Positions 20,910 to 31,800 of a stretch of 64,000 bases of DNA are shown in pieces. The notes under the pieces were generated by a model. It did not search any database, was not told where the DNA came from, and saw nothing but the letters and a program-made list of their open reading frames with translations. The translations under genes and the position numbers were made by a program. Numbering within the stretch: position 1 is the stretch's first letter; every line of letters begins with the position of its first letter. The DNA is taken from positions 1 through 64,000 of the forward strand of contig JADDOH010002568.1 in assembly GCA_016648135.1 (NCBI GenBank), given 5' to 3'. Origin of the DNA: Agrypnia vestita. Taxonomy: Eukaryota; Arthropoda; Insecta; Trichoptera; Phryganeidae.

Positions 20910-21360
20910 TACAGGGTTGTTTGGAAAATATTAATAACCTCGCAGGACTGTATTCCTGCCTCGATTATGAGTCGAAAATGTTCAAGCTGATAGCGAAAAT
21001 GTTGAAGCGTAAAAAAATAATCCGAGGCGAATAATCATCATCTTCATCCCCTTGTCCTAGTGGGGTCGGGGGCCCAAAGACTCGACAACGTGCTTCCATG
21101 TTCCCCTGTCTTGCGCTGCTTCTGCATTAGTCAACCAGTTTAGACCCATTCTGTTTTCATATACATTTTTGTTGCTTCTGTCAGCTTAATATGGGGCGGC
21201 CCACCGGCCGTCTTCTTTCCGGGCTTGCCAGGAGGTTTCTTCTTGGTATCGGAATTGGTTGGTTATTAGCATTTTATTGGACTTGTATTAAAAGGGAATG
21301 AATTTTTCGTATACGTTACAAGTAACTGTAATGGTGGTTCAAAGTTTTACAAAAAATAAA
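20910..21360 (+). repeat. MITE family B, interrupted copy
   Basis: The left end TACAGGGTTGTTTGGAAAAT, with GAGTCGAAAATGTTCAAG, occupies 20910-21005. A later block TTAAAAGGGAATGAATTTTT with AAGTAACTGTAATGG and AAAGTTTTACAAAAAATAAA is at 21285-21360. A minus-strand LINE scrap sits between (21035-21245). Confidence 0.7.
21035..21245 (-). pseudogene. RTE-like LINE C-terminal scrap
   Basis: The plus strand from ATCATCATCTTCATCCCCTT onward is the reverse complement of the 3' end of the LINE at 8432-8795 (GGGGATGAAGGTGATGATGA), including the GGGCCCCCGACCCCACTAGG block and the word CTGTCTTGCGCTGCTTCTGC. It ends near GGGGCGGCCCACCGGC. It sits inside MITE family B DNA. Confidence 0.65.
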
Positions 21361-21362
21361 TC

Positions 21363-21975
21363 GGGGGTAGGCAGAGAGGATAGAGCGCCACACTCTTCTG
21401 TCCTGACATACAACTCTTGCCTCATCCGCATTCCTACATCTTCGCATGCAAGCTCGACGGTTGTTGAGGCTTCTGACGGGAGCATAGCCAGTATCTGGTT
21501 AATCTGGTCATGTCACGTCTTCCGCGGTCGCCCTCTCTTTCTGGCGCCATCAACATTTGCATTATATATCTTTCTTACCATTCTTTCGCTCAACATGCCC
21601 AAACCACCTGAGCGACCTTTTTAATTCTATTAATTATGCCAAGATCAGCTTTACATTTATTCTTAATATCTTCATTATATACTCTATCATAAATGGATTT
21701 ACCACACTACGGAATCTCATCTCCATTTCGTTCCTCTTCAGCCAGCTCCAGGCTTCATTCCATACATCAGTGTTCCATTATGTCACCCAATTCCCTGCAA
21801 TCAATCTCCTCTCGATATCTTTCTCAACATTCCCTCTTCTATTGAACATACTTCCCAAGTACACAAACTCGTCTACTTGTTCCAAACATTCATTACCTAC
21901 TAGTATTTCACATGTTATCTTACTTTCCTCTTTCTCGAATACCATCACTTTCGCGACTCGAGGCTGAGGTAATTG
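21363..21975 (-). pseudogene. RTE-like LINE reverse transcriptase, C-terminal part
   Basis: Minus-strand translation reads KVMVFEKEESKITCEILVGN, then QVDEFVYLGSMFNRRGNVEK (the Y/F-LG block after the catalytic motif), DIERRLIAGNWVT, a gap, then LRWFGHVERKN and GRPRKT. These are successive conserved blocks of RTE-like insect LINEs. A related but differently interrupted copy is at 56820-58110. Stops and frame changes are present. Confidence 0.75.
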
Positions 21976-22084
21976 TGATCCACCATTTTATAAGGCTGCC
22001 TTCGCATCATCTCCCATCTCCGTCTTGATCTCACCCTGGGTCTCGATCCTACTGGCTTGTGTTTGTGGGTTTTGTGAGTTGCAT

Positions 22085-22640
22085 GGGACTTGCCTATTCT
22101 GGCCACAAGTCCCCAAAGGTAAACAGTGATCTATCGAAAGAAATCCCAGCCGCAGTAGGCATTAGACAGGGAGATAGCTTGAGCCCCTTCCTATTCAATA
22201 TCATAAACTAATAGAAGATATCAAATCAATGAATCTCCGTAGATAAGACTAAGAGCATGGTGACATCGAAACAGCTAGTACGATGCAAGCTTGCAACGAT
22301 AAAACAATAGAGCAAGTAATGAGCTTTAAGTACTTGGGTGTCGAGATATCCAGCAGTAACGACCTCTACGAAGAAGTAAGAGAGCAGGCAAACAAAGCGG
22401 CATGCTTGAGAAGTGCTGTCTGGAGAAACGACGATATTGTCCGATGGGGAAGATCTAGAAGACGTTACTGGAGAGAGCTTGTTCTGAGAGAGTAGCGAGC
22501 GTAGCAGCGAACTAGCTGCCGTTAAGCAGACCGTATAAAAGGTGGTGAGATAGCTGGACATCTGTATCCCAGGAACAGGATCCGAGCAATGACAGGACGC
22601 AGTCCTAGATGAAGCAGAAGAAGAAGAAGTCCCAACAAAA
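22085..22640 (+). pseudogene. RTE-like LINE with deleted catalytic core
   Basis: The reverse transcriptase motif GIRQGDSLSPFLFNI is encoded at about 22160-22205. It is followed almost at once by KTKSMVTSKQLVRC and MSFKYLGVEISSSNDLYEE (22280-22400), so the FADD catalytic segment between them is deleted. Further on are LRSAVWRN and (GAAGAA)n at about 22615-22630 as the 3' tail. Not functional. Confidence 0.75.
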
Positions 22641-22719
22641 GACTGCAGTTCCTCGTTTTTACTTTCCTCGGGATAGTAAAGATAAATTAGCAAACTAAGT
22701 CTTCAAAGAAAAGCACCGT

Positions 22720-23030
22720 AATATTTGATCGACCTCTGTACCCCAGACTATCACTGGAAGACGGCTCACACTGCGGTCAGCTAAATCGGAGGCACTCTGC
22801 AGGCTGGTAGTACCAAAGAGACCTGGAGCCACCAAGTTTGCGGAACGTGCTTTCAGCTTTGCGGGCCCAGCTGTGTGGAATCAGCTGCCACCAGTGTTAC
22901 GATCTACGGAGAGCCAGGAACTCTTCACTAAGAGCCTAAAACTCATTTTTTCGGGATGTCGCACCTGTAAAGCACCCTTGAACCGTCTAAAAACGGCGCT
23001 ATACAAATTAACATAAACATAAACATTAGC
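22720..23030 (+). pseudogene. L2/CR1-like LINE 3' end
   Basis: Plus-strand copy of the family at 11345: GACCTGGAGCCACCAAGTTT encodes the PGATKFAERAFSFAGPAVWN block, ending with GGCGCTATACAAATTAACAT and an (ACATAA)n tail at about 23010-23028. It is almost identical to the 11345 copy in this stretch. Confidence 0.8.
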
Positions 23031-23480
23031 TCAGTCGTTATTAATCTAATCTGTAATCTTCGACAGAAGACGATGGCACGCGGATGAGATAATATTCGAA
23101 GCGAGACGGGTTACCATCATCACCGCCGGTCCCCGAGGAAAACTGCGTCACGGTAAATAAATAAGTCCAACCGGTGGAAGTTGGCCTACCGTCAAATATC
23201 GTAAAACCCGTTTCATAATATACAAAATAACGCCGTGGTAATATGTTACAATGTTACAACCGGCTAAAAATAAAGGTTTGTCATTGTGCCGCTATTGGGT
23301 CAGAGGTGAGGCGCTTCTTCAGAATAAACGTGACGAGGCACGAGCGATGTTTATACAGAACTTTGCTATAAAAGTACAAGTTTATATTATTTTCTTATCA
23401 GGAATTTGATAAACATGTTCGATAGAAAAACGGTCTAGTTTTCATGATTCAATGCCATCAAAGTTATCTAATTGGTATTA

Positions 23481-23705
23481 TACAGGGTTACATGGAAAAC
23501 ATTAATGACCTTGCAAGACTGTATTCTTGCCTTGATTATGAGTCGAAAATGTTCAAGCAAGCGTGACCTAATATCAATAGTCATGCGACATCTAAATTTG
23601 CGTTTTTTTTTTCAATATTTCCGGCTTATTTTTTGTAAAACGTTGGACTATCATTACAGTTACTTGTATCGAAAATGAAAAATTCATTCCCTTTAATACA
23701 AGTAT
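23481..23705 (+). repeat. MITE family B, left half
   Basis: From TACAGGGTTACATGGAAAAC to TTCCCTTTAATACAAGTA, covering one arm of the fold-back element; the second arm is absent. Confidence 0.8.
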
Positions 23706-24855
23706 TTGGCGCCCTGTTCTCACAACTTTGATTCCACTTTTAAGAGACGTCACAGAAAAGCCCGAAGATGTAGTTGGTACATATTGCATACTGGCGACCT
23801 CTATCGTAGAAGAAGTGGACTCTCCACAACGAAGTGAATATAATTTACGACCTCGGAAGAAATAATCAATTCAGCCTGCACCTCCGCCATGATGACGCTC
23901 TCCTGGTGACGCTGAATAAGACTAGCGAAACGTCAAGATTTGCTTCTCAGTAAAATATTCGGTTTGCATAAAATATCCGTTTTATGTAACACATATATAG
24001 TTCTATATATCGTCGCTGTATATATAATAAATCCTATGTGCCGTTTAGTACATTTTGAGATAAACGAATCAATTTGTCAATTTTTCATAATTGCACAGAC
24101 TAGATAATATTTTAAATAATTACTAGGCAGACTTTCCAGATGAACGGCACTGTTTTTTTAGTATATCTCCATTATTTAAATGAAAAATTGACATTATATA
24201 CACAAAGATTTATTATACATACAGCGACCATATGTTCAAATCAGAGAATTTTTCGTTTATTTGAATGGATATATACTAGAGACATCTGTAGCCATTTTTC
24301 ATGAACTAGTTAGTATACATAGATTTTCGCAGCTGTATATTTTAAAGGGGTGTAATAAGCAATATAGCTTTTAAATGTATACACATGAAAATCTTACTAA
24401 TTATTAAAACATATATACTAGAATACGGCTGAAAATCAGGATTTTCAATTTTTTAACACCTTTCATACACCAGTATATATTTTAACAATTTTGATGATTA
24501 TTTTCAGGAAGATTCGATTTAAGTAATTGTTTTTCTAATAGTAGTACTTTTATAAGCGAAAATGTTTTTTTTTGTGATTACCAAAAATATGAAATTATAT
24601 TTTTTTATTTATGGAAATATACCAGGTTTGTAGGCTTGTTAGATATGATTTAATTAATGCACAGTAAGGAAAAAGTTAACTCCATAGGTTATCACAACTT
24701 ATCACGCTCTGCGCCGTTAATCTTGACAATACGATACAAATATAAATAAGATAGCGTGTACAAACAAAAAAAATAGAAAAATTTATAGGTGTGTTTTTAT
24801 TGAATTCCAAATACTCGGCGAACATAACATAGTAAGGAATAAGTCGTAACTAAGA
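23706..24855. other. no gene seen; one weak hammerhead-like word
   Basis: A+T-rich. Near 23909-23936, CTGGTGACGCTGAATAAGAC then TAGCGAAACGTC has the spacing of a hammerhead core (A6 changed to G, three-pair helix II GCT/AGC) and the same palindromic ACGT after GAAAC as repeat R. It could be coincidence. Confidence 0.35.
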
Positions 24856-24910
24856 TTTTTAAAACTTTATCCCATCCATTATAATAATTTCTAAAATTAT
24901 ATATTATATA

Positions 24911-24948
<38 letters not shown>

Positions 24949-25040
24949 TATATAAATAACTAACAGACAATTATATATTATCAATTAGTAAATTACATTT
25001 AAAGATTTTTAAAACTATATCCCATCCATTATAATAATTT
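24856..25040 (+). repeat. (TA)n microsatellite between duplicated segments
   Basis: GATTTTTAAAACT(T/A)TATCCC followed by ATCCATTATAATAATTT occurs at about 24857-24893 and again at 25004-25040. Between them is a TATATA-rich run, densest at 24900-24948. The flank AGTTGTCTGCCTGTCCGTAA recurs in inverse orientation near 46885-46915. Confidence 0.75.
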
Positions 25041-25133
25041 AGTTGTCTGCCTGTCCGTAACTTTCTGTAACATCCGTAACATTTTTATAATTTATTTTCT
25101 TTCCTTTTTCCATCCTTTTTTCTTGAACCGACA

Positions 25134-26832
25134 CACGGACGGGTATTTAAGGAAAAAGCTGGCCAAAATTATTTTAACGTTTTAATCGTCTTTAAATGAT
25201 CTTTTATTATATATTTTTATGTTTTTTATATTTTGGATCTTAATTTTTGTATTTTGATTATCAAACGTTAGCTTATTGTCTAAGGAAGAAGGTATTTACA
25301 AGTAAAAATATTTCTTAATTATTAAAAATTTTATTTATGCATCATCTTCATCAGAATAATATGTATTTTCTTCATCGGAGGTCTTGTTTGTTATTTCTTC
25401 TTCTTCTTCGAATACAGGATCTATTGGCAAACTCGGTAAAAGAAAATGTAATACCTCTTTTGAGAAGGCCTTTTTGTTTCGCTTTTCTACAGGTCGCGAA
25501 CATGAAATAAATGGATCCGAGATTAACAATAATCGATCAAGAACATCTTTGTTACATTATATTCTTGGGAACTTTCTTGCGAAGTTCAGTCTATACTGCC
25601 GGAAGTGTATATTACGAGCTTCATCAGCTTCTTCCGAAAGTTAACCAATAGGTAATATGGCAAATTTGATTATCGAAGGTGCTTGAGCCAATATTTTATG
25701 GACAGTGGGCGTCATCGGATGCCACCCATACAACTTCACATAGAGTTCTGCCGTTTCTTTGGAGAAGGTCGCAAATTTGTTTACATCTATTTGATGACCA
25801 TTGGAAATTACTTCTACAATTATTTTGAATATATTTATTAATTATAAGTCCACTCCGGTTTATTACTGATGCCGTTTCTGGATCAGAAAAAAATCTACGT
25901 GAAGTGTTGCCATCATTAGTGTTTCTAAAGCCAGCTTTTGGTATATCAACTTACAAAGACATCTCTTCCTTTATCTCCTGCTATATTCGTTTTTTCTCAT
26001 CTTCTCAACTGGTTTTCATCTTCACCTTTATGAGATGCAGCTATCCACTTTAGTTTAAATTCCGCCTTGAAGAATGTTATTTTTTGTTTAAACTCGTTGA
26101 TTTTTTCTGGTGGACAGTTCGTGATTTTCATGAGGATGTCCTCCATATATTTTATATTTTTGTCAAGCGAACGTTCAGGACACTCCTTGATGAAGCTATA
26201 GAATGCTCCTCTCGTCAACTCCTTCACATTCTTTTCAGTTGCTATAATAAAAGAAAGTCACTTAATTCAGTTTATATATTCATAAATTTATAACACATTC
26301 GAAAAAAAAAATGGCGGCTGTTGGCGGAAAATTTTTCTTCATCAAAAGTAAGATCATGAACTTGATCGCATCTCACATTGTTTTTTCACACACTTTCTGA
26401 CACTTTCTCTCACTAAAACCCTTGAATATATCAAAAAGATTTTAATATTATTCTGTTTCAATATGATTTTTTTAAACATGCAAAAACTGTATAAATAGTA
26501 CGAATATAAAAATAATTTTCTATTAAAAATATATTTAATATTTTGAACTTCAAAATCCATCACAAATATCTTTAGGTTACAGCTGCTAAATTACTCAGAA
26601 AGCGAATACAAAATGTTATTTGCAGGTAGGCGCCGAGAATACAGACGTGCGGGCGAAACAACGACTAAACTCCGACTGCCGTAACGGACAATACAAAGGT
26701 ACTGTCTGCAAAAGATGGCTGTCACATGGCGTCTCAATCATTTAACTACAAGGAAACAGTTTTCAAATTACGCGAAGTTGATTTTTTAAATTTCGACTTT
26801 TGGCCAGCTTCTTCTTTAGATACCCGTCCGTG
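25134..26832 (-). mobile_element. Transib element with complete ends
   Basis: 1699 bp. The ends are 35-bp inverted repeats with three mismatches, beginning CACGGACGGGTAT and ending AAGCTGGCCAAAA at both termini. The 5-bp CGACA flanks both sides (25129-25133 and 26833-26837). Transib elements begin with CAC, duplicate 5 bp (often GC-rich) and encode a RAG1-related transposase, all of which fit. The interior carries the decayed minus-strand transposase described separately. At 1.7 kb it is shorter than a usual autonomous element (about 3 kb), so it is an internal-deletion derivative. Confidence 0.88.
25335..26230 (-). pseudogene. Transib (RAG1-like) transposase, C-terminal part
   Basis: Minus-strand order: FKAEFKLKWIAASHKGEDEN (about 26050), VPKAGFRNTNDGNTSRRFFS (about 25915-25950), INKFATFSKETAELYVKLYG-like text and PTVHKILAQAPSIIKFAILP (25700-25770), LSEEADEARNIHFRQYRLNF (25560-25640), then LLLISDPFISCSRPVEKRNK and the acidic C-terminus to the stop at 25335. 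The HKILAQAP / SEEA.EARN..FR.YR run parallels the LHKTLAHVPEII / EGNESGNKLFRRFR segment of RAG1, which holds the catalytic Glu. Two or three frameshifts and one stop break the frame. The two catalytic Asp regions are deleted. Acting alone it cannot transpose. Confidence 0.75.
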
Positions 26833-26837
26833 CGACA

Positions 26838-28200
26838 TGTAAAATTACCGTAATTTTTGACGGTTTACAACTACTTATTATTATTATATTGATAATTTGA
26901 AACAATTATGAAAAACTCAAACTAAGTACTCTTAAAAAATATAATATCTTAGTAAACAGGTCGCGCTTTATTATAAAATGATGTTTTTACTTGAAGAGAC
27001 TTGATTAGGAACACAATATTTAACAAATTTAAAAAAAAATTTGAAGACATGCTTTTATACGCCTCCTTTGCATACATTCGTAATCGATTTTTTAACATCA
27101 CTCATGCAGTATCCAAATATTAAACACGTTGTTATAAAGTTTAAAAGACTTTTTTCATCTTAATTTTCCTACTATAAAAAATATTCCAAGTTGCCATATT
27201 TAAACAAAAATATGTAATTTTGTTACGACCTAATGTCAAAGTTGAATCTGCCGACAAAAATTAATAAATTGAAAAATTGGATTATAAATAATAATAAATC
27301 TCGAAGCTACATAGGCATTTTTAATATTCAATAATAGTGAAAAATCGTTAATTTTAATCGAAATAATGACCAAATCATGTCGAAAATTATTTAGTACTGT
27401 AATAGTCATCCATTTTACGTAAATGTTGGGAAGTTGGTAAAAAATCATCACAATCAAAATTCCACCACAACAAACAAACAACAAAGAGAGTTTAAAAAAA
27501 GCATGTAAAAAAACAAAGTCTGTTGTAAAAAATACGTTTTAATTACGCAAGAATAAAAATACTTAAAACTGCATTGTAAATGTGTCTTCGGACATACTTT
27601 CGCTGTGCTCCAGTCTCCCTGCCTTTAGAAAGGATTTAGTTCAACTCTGTATAATTTTATACTCTGTGGTCGCTAAATAAATTATTTAATATTTTTTATG
27701 TTTTTGGTAATTATACTCATAGTCTTAAATTTATTTTATATTTTTGTCTAAATCCTTTATACAGTTCAATTTTATTCAGATACTAGATGGAGGAAAATCT
27801 TTGTTGTAAAAATGGTTGCAGTTTGGCAAACACAGCATGCGCAAGAGTTAATATTATAATGAAATATAATAATCAGCATAGATTCCAAGCTAGAAGACTT
27901 CTTTGTGATTACGCTGGGCACGCCTGGCGACAGTGAGCAGTGTGGGTGGCGCCACATGCCACAAGACGTATGCCCTTCGCGCGATTATGAAACCTAGATT
28001 TATTTACACAGTCCAAAACCGGGGAATTTCCTAACGACGAAATGAGTCGTTGACATCAATAGCTGTGTTACGAAATCATTTTTTTGTGTTATTTTTTTCA
28101 GGTAACTACCTGCACACGATCAGTGGATCGAGTTTACATGGACTGAAATGAAAAATAAATTTATCTTAATATTGTCGCGGGATGTGGCTGAAGCGAATGA
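26838..28200. other. no gene seen
   Basis: A+T-rich single-copy-looking DNA with only short random frames. No repeat termini were recognised. Confidence 0.45.
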
Positions 28201-28204
28201 GACA

Positions 28205-28430
28205 CTTAGGCCGGCGCCACACTGAGCGCAATTTCCGCCGCGTCAAATCCGCAACCGAATTTAGCAGTCACATACAATATTCCGAGGCAGATTCAGTCTG
28301 CATAAAACGCACGTGCGGACGATCCGTCGAATGTGGCGCGTTGCATTTAAAACATGAGACGCGACGTCGTGTTTTACGTGGACGTAAGTTCCGCCTATGC
28401 AATCAGTACAGCTCTGTTGATATATTTAAA
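28205..28430. repeat. GC-rich island starting like the PIF-like ends
   Basis: Opens TTAGGCCGGCGCCACACTGA, resembling the GCCGGCCGCACACTGGATG end at 19695, and is rich in CGCGTC/GACGTC words. No matching right end was found, so a truncated relative is likely. Confidence 0.35.
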
Positions 28431-28859
28431 GCTCTAACACTACACAAATACAAATGACAATCTACTTAGCTTCTATTTTATAATGCCTACATACTTAATC
28501 TATTATTTATTGTATTTATATTGCTAGTATTCTTTAATTTTTTTCGTGTGTACTTATTACTTATTATATTATTGTATGTTGTTTATATTCTATATATTCT
28601 TTAATTTATCGCTTATGTACTTAGAGAGACATGTTATTTGAACACTGTTTCATATTACGTTAAAGTCCAGTTCAGAGCGTTTATCATTAATAAATAATGT
28701 AATACCAAGACCAAAACATTGAATCTCGTTTTTTGTAAACTCTGAATTATGTAACACGGTCCACTGTTGATATCAGCGATTCAAATGCGTCGACAATACG
28801 CACACCTCCCCGTCAAAACGACGTAGCCTACAATTTTTTTAATAACTGGTTTTCTACAA

Positions 28860-29117
28860 AAAATGGTGACGGCTTTTTTTGTCGTTTGGTGTACTCTGGA
28901 CGCGGTAGTCGCGGTCACCGGGATGATGACGACACTGCAGCTGAAAGAATTCGACGCCATCTGTTCGGGGTCTCGTCTGGTCTCCGGAAAGATCAAGCGT
29001 ATATTTTACGATAGTCTGATTGAGTCTGTTCTCACCTACGCTTCCGAAACTTGGACGGTGACGAAACAAGAGGAAATGGTCCATAATATATTCAAGAGAA
29101 AGAAACGGATTACATGA
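28860..29117 (+). pseudogene. RTE-like LINE scrap
   Basis: The 84-codon frame includes KIKRIFYDSLIESVLTYASE followed by TWTVTKQEE, the Y.S.IE..LTY..E.W block that follows the reverse transcriptase core. Both sides are truncated. Confidence 0.6.
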
Positions 29118-29151
29118 CATCCAATTAACACAAAATATCCCACACTAATAT

Positions 29152-29679
29152 AGACGAATAGGAATGAGCTGGGCTGCTTTTGGCAAACTCAAACGTATCT
29201 TCGAAAACAAAGAGATCCCAATTAGCCTAAAAAGAAAAGCCTTTGAATCATGTATACTGCCAGTGATGACGTATGGATTGGAGACTATGGCGCTTACAAA
29301 GAAAAGTGTAGAAAAGCTCAAATGCACGCAACGATCCATGGAGAGATCCATGCTTGGAGTAAGCCTAAGAGATAGAATTAGAAACGACGAAATTAGGCGC
29401 AGAACTAGAGTAGTGGATATCATGGATCGTGTAGCGAAGCTAAAATGGCAATGGGCAGGACACGTTGCAAGACAGGATATTACAAACTCCCAGAGTTCTG
29501 AAATGGAGACCTTGGGAAAATAAAAGAGGCATCGGAAGACCTCAAAAGAGATGGGCCGATGATATAGCCGCTGTGGGGGGAAAGAAATGGCTACAATTAG
29601 CAAACAACAGGGAAGAATGGAAAAATAAGGAAGAGGCCTATATCCAGCAGTGGAAAGACGAAGGCTGATGAAGAAGAAG
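29152..29679 (+). mobile_element. RTE-like LINE insertion with 15-bp target duplication
   Basis: The word ATCCCACACTAATAT is present exactly at 29137-29151 and 29680-29694. Between them is a 5'-truncated LINE: FESCILPVMTYGLETMALTK (29245-29300), RSMLGVSLRDRIRNDEIRR, LKWQWAGHVARQD, then after one frame change GIGRPQKRWADDIAA and the stop at 29668. The 3' end is TGATGAAGAAGAAG. The identical target duplication and few lesions indicate a comparatively young copy. It has split a Penelope-like tail. Confidence 0.88.
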
Positions 29680-29703
29680 ATCCCACACTAATATTTATTT
29701 AAC

Positions 29704-29750
29704 AGTATCATAGTTTCGAGAGGAGCAGTCTCTCATCATCAGATATAATT
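29704..29750 (-). ncRNA. decayed hammerhead motif in a Penelope-like tail
   Basis: Minus strand: CTGATGA (29742-29736), then T, helix II GAGAG / CTCTC (29734-29730 with 29722-29718) around loop ACTGCTC, then GAAAC (29717-29713). The expected GUH cleavage triplet is replaced by GAT. Downstream AAATAAATATTAGTGTGGGA resembles the Penelope-like tail at 44.9 kb. It was split from its continuation by the LINE at 29152-29679. Confidence 0.55.
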
Positions 29751-29785
29751 CTCTTGTACCCAGACTGCATAGGCTAGGTAGAGCT

Positions 29786-30150
29786 TGCCCAACGTAACTT
29801 GGCGTGCGGCGACTTTGGAACTAAAACCCGCCCCGCCCGCACCCGGCGGTAACCCCTCGCCCTGTCATTCAGTTCGGGGTGGTGCAAGAACAATTGCCCG
29901 TGAAATATTAAAGTTTCGCGAAGCTGAAAAAGCAAATTATGGACCAATATTACCGTTTGACAGGACTCTATATAGAACGGCCGCCATTACTGGTTTGTTT
30001 CTTTAGTGTTGCCCGACCAAATTTCTATTAAAGGCTACGACACCGGTCACCGGACACTGTATATTATGTATTGTGTAATAAATTTACACCCTGGCAACTT
30101 CTGTTTCGCGACAGGGACGTCCTCCCTCTCATGCCAATTTACTGGTCGCA
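29786..30150 (-). repeat. dispersed repeat I, copy 2
   Basis: Inverse copy of 9500-9965 lacking about 110 internal bases. Landmarks CTTGCCCAACGTAAC, CCGCCCCGCCCGCACCCGGC, CGGTAACCCCTCGCCCTGTC, GACACCGGTCACCGG and ATGTATTGTGTAATAAATTT match in order. Confidence 0.7.
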
Positions 30151-30364
30151 TTCTAATACCTACGCGCATATCTCTGATATTTATAATTCCAGGTTATCAC
30201 AATATAAAGATTCGCTAGTAAAAGCTCTACACCCTGCCATCCTGAATTCATAATGCAATTACAAACAAATTATTATACCTATTTGTTTAATCTTGTATAT
30301 ACTTCACATCTCCTTTTTCTAAATTACTGTTATAAGTTTGGAAAAATATCTATACTATTATATA

Positions 30365-30895
30365 TTGTCTTTTTTCCGCCTACAAAAGCAGATAAAATCC
30401 AGACTGCTGTCCAGAAACACCAATATATTAGTGTACAAAACGCTTATTAGGCCAGTGCTCACGTACGCAGCTGAGACGTGGGTACTAACTAAGAGGAATG
30501 AGCGAGCACTGAACGTTTTTGAAAGGAAAATTTTGAGGCGTATCTTCGGACCGGTTCTAGAAAATGGACTTTGGCGCAGACGTTACAACAATGAGCTCTA
30601 TATTCTATTTAAGGAGCCAAACGTCACAAAATTTATAAAACTGGGAAGACTTCGGTGGCTGAGTCATGTGGAGAGAATGTCCGAGCATCAAGCACCAAAG
30701 TCCCTGCTAAACTCAAGGCCAACAGGGCGAAGGAGCGTAGGAAGGCCAAAACTAAGATGGAGTGACAACGTCCTCAAAGATATCTCTGCCTTAGACCTTC
30801 GAAACTGGAGAGAGCTGGCACTAGACCGAGATGAGTGGAGGAAAACTATCGAGGAGGCCAAGACCCACCAAGGGTTGTAGTGCAAAGAATGATGA
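30365..30895 (+). pseudogene. RTE-like LINE, long C-terminal open frame
   Basis: About 170 codons stay open (to the stop at 30880): IKSRLLSRNTNILVYKTLIR, PVLTYAAETWVLTKRNERAL, FERKILRRIFGPV, GRLRWLSHVERM, GRRSVGRPKLRWSDNV, LDRDEWRKTIEEAKTH. These are the complete post-catalytic blocks of an RTE-like LINE, and the open frame suggests a relatively recent copy. The 3' end is (GAT)n at 30888-30901. A related scrap (AAATCCAGACTGCTATCCAG) lies at 51550. Confidence 0.8.
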
Positions 30896-31059
30896 TGATG
30901 ATTGTATATTGTCAATTCTGTACTTCTATTAACAGTAATTATACATCATACAATTTTGTGAGGTGTTTTTCATTTTCTTCGGTAGTCTTATGTTGTCGCT
31001 TCCTCTTGTATTGTAAGAATGAAAATCCCTATTCAGCTTCATCCTGCATCCAAGTATTT

Positions 31060-31800
31060 GGATACTAATCCGTGTTTAATTTTAAATATTTGCACCAATA
31101 CATTATACTTTATTCTTTAATTTACTGTTTCTAATCCTAAGGCATTGGACATTTTTGTTATTTTGTTTCTCCTATGACACTTCAGTACTATGCGCATCGC
31201 TCTGTTTCGTGCTATTTGAAGTTTCTTTAGCATTCCTTCGTTGATAAACAATACACTGGAACAATAATCTATGTGCGGGAGAATCATATTATTGTATATT
31301 AATAGACATGTATTTTTAGTTATATTTATATCTTCTTATTCTTCCAAGTAAGGACACCTTTTTGCGATTTTTTTCACAACATATTCAGTATTTTTTATAA
31401 ATGTTAGTTTTGAATCTATAATTACACCCAGGTATTTTATACTGTCTACGTTTTCTAATATCTCATTTTCTAGTTTCACATTATATTTGGTTGTTCTTTT
31501 TTTGCTTCCAATTTGAAACATTTATTTTAAGTTTGTTGAATTGAAGCCATTTTGATATTTCCTCCAGTTCTTTATTTATGTTGTAGATCGCTGTCTCCAG
31601 GTCACTACCCTCTGTGTATATTAAAGCGTCGTCAGCAAATAATCTTATTTTACATTTATTTAGTACTGATCTAATATCATTTATGTATATGATAGATAAT
31701 AATGGTCCCAAGACGGACCCCTGTGGTACACCAAGCTCATTTTCTATACTGTCGTGTACACCTGCAGATAATGTTTCAGGTTTGAACTACAGCGTAAGTC
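31060..31800 (-). pseudogene. Jockey/CR1-type reverse transcriptase fragment with FADD motif
   Basis: Minus strand: VPQGSVLGPLL with IIYINDI, then the catalytic LFADDALIYTEGSD (31640-31700), EISKWLQFNKLKINVS, a frame change, then ILENVDSIKYLGVIIDSKLT (31400-31450) and NNMILPHIDYCSSVLF, KLQIARNRAMRIVLKC (31170-31290). It is the only copy in the window that retains the two catalytic Asp of the reverse transcriptase. At least two frame breaks inactivate it. Its tail toward 31060 is A+T-rich. Confidence 0.8.

Noticed and set aside
24900..24948. Replication origin or matrix attachment site in the TA run
   Set aside because: Only a dinucleotide microsatellite is visible; no independent evidence.
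29164..29668. Host gene in two frames
   Set aside because: The protein is the C-terminus of an RTE-like LINE bracketed by an exact target duplication.
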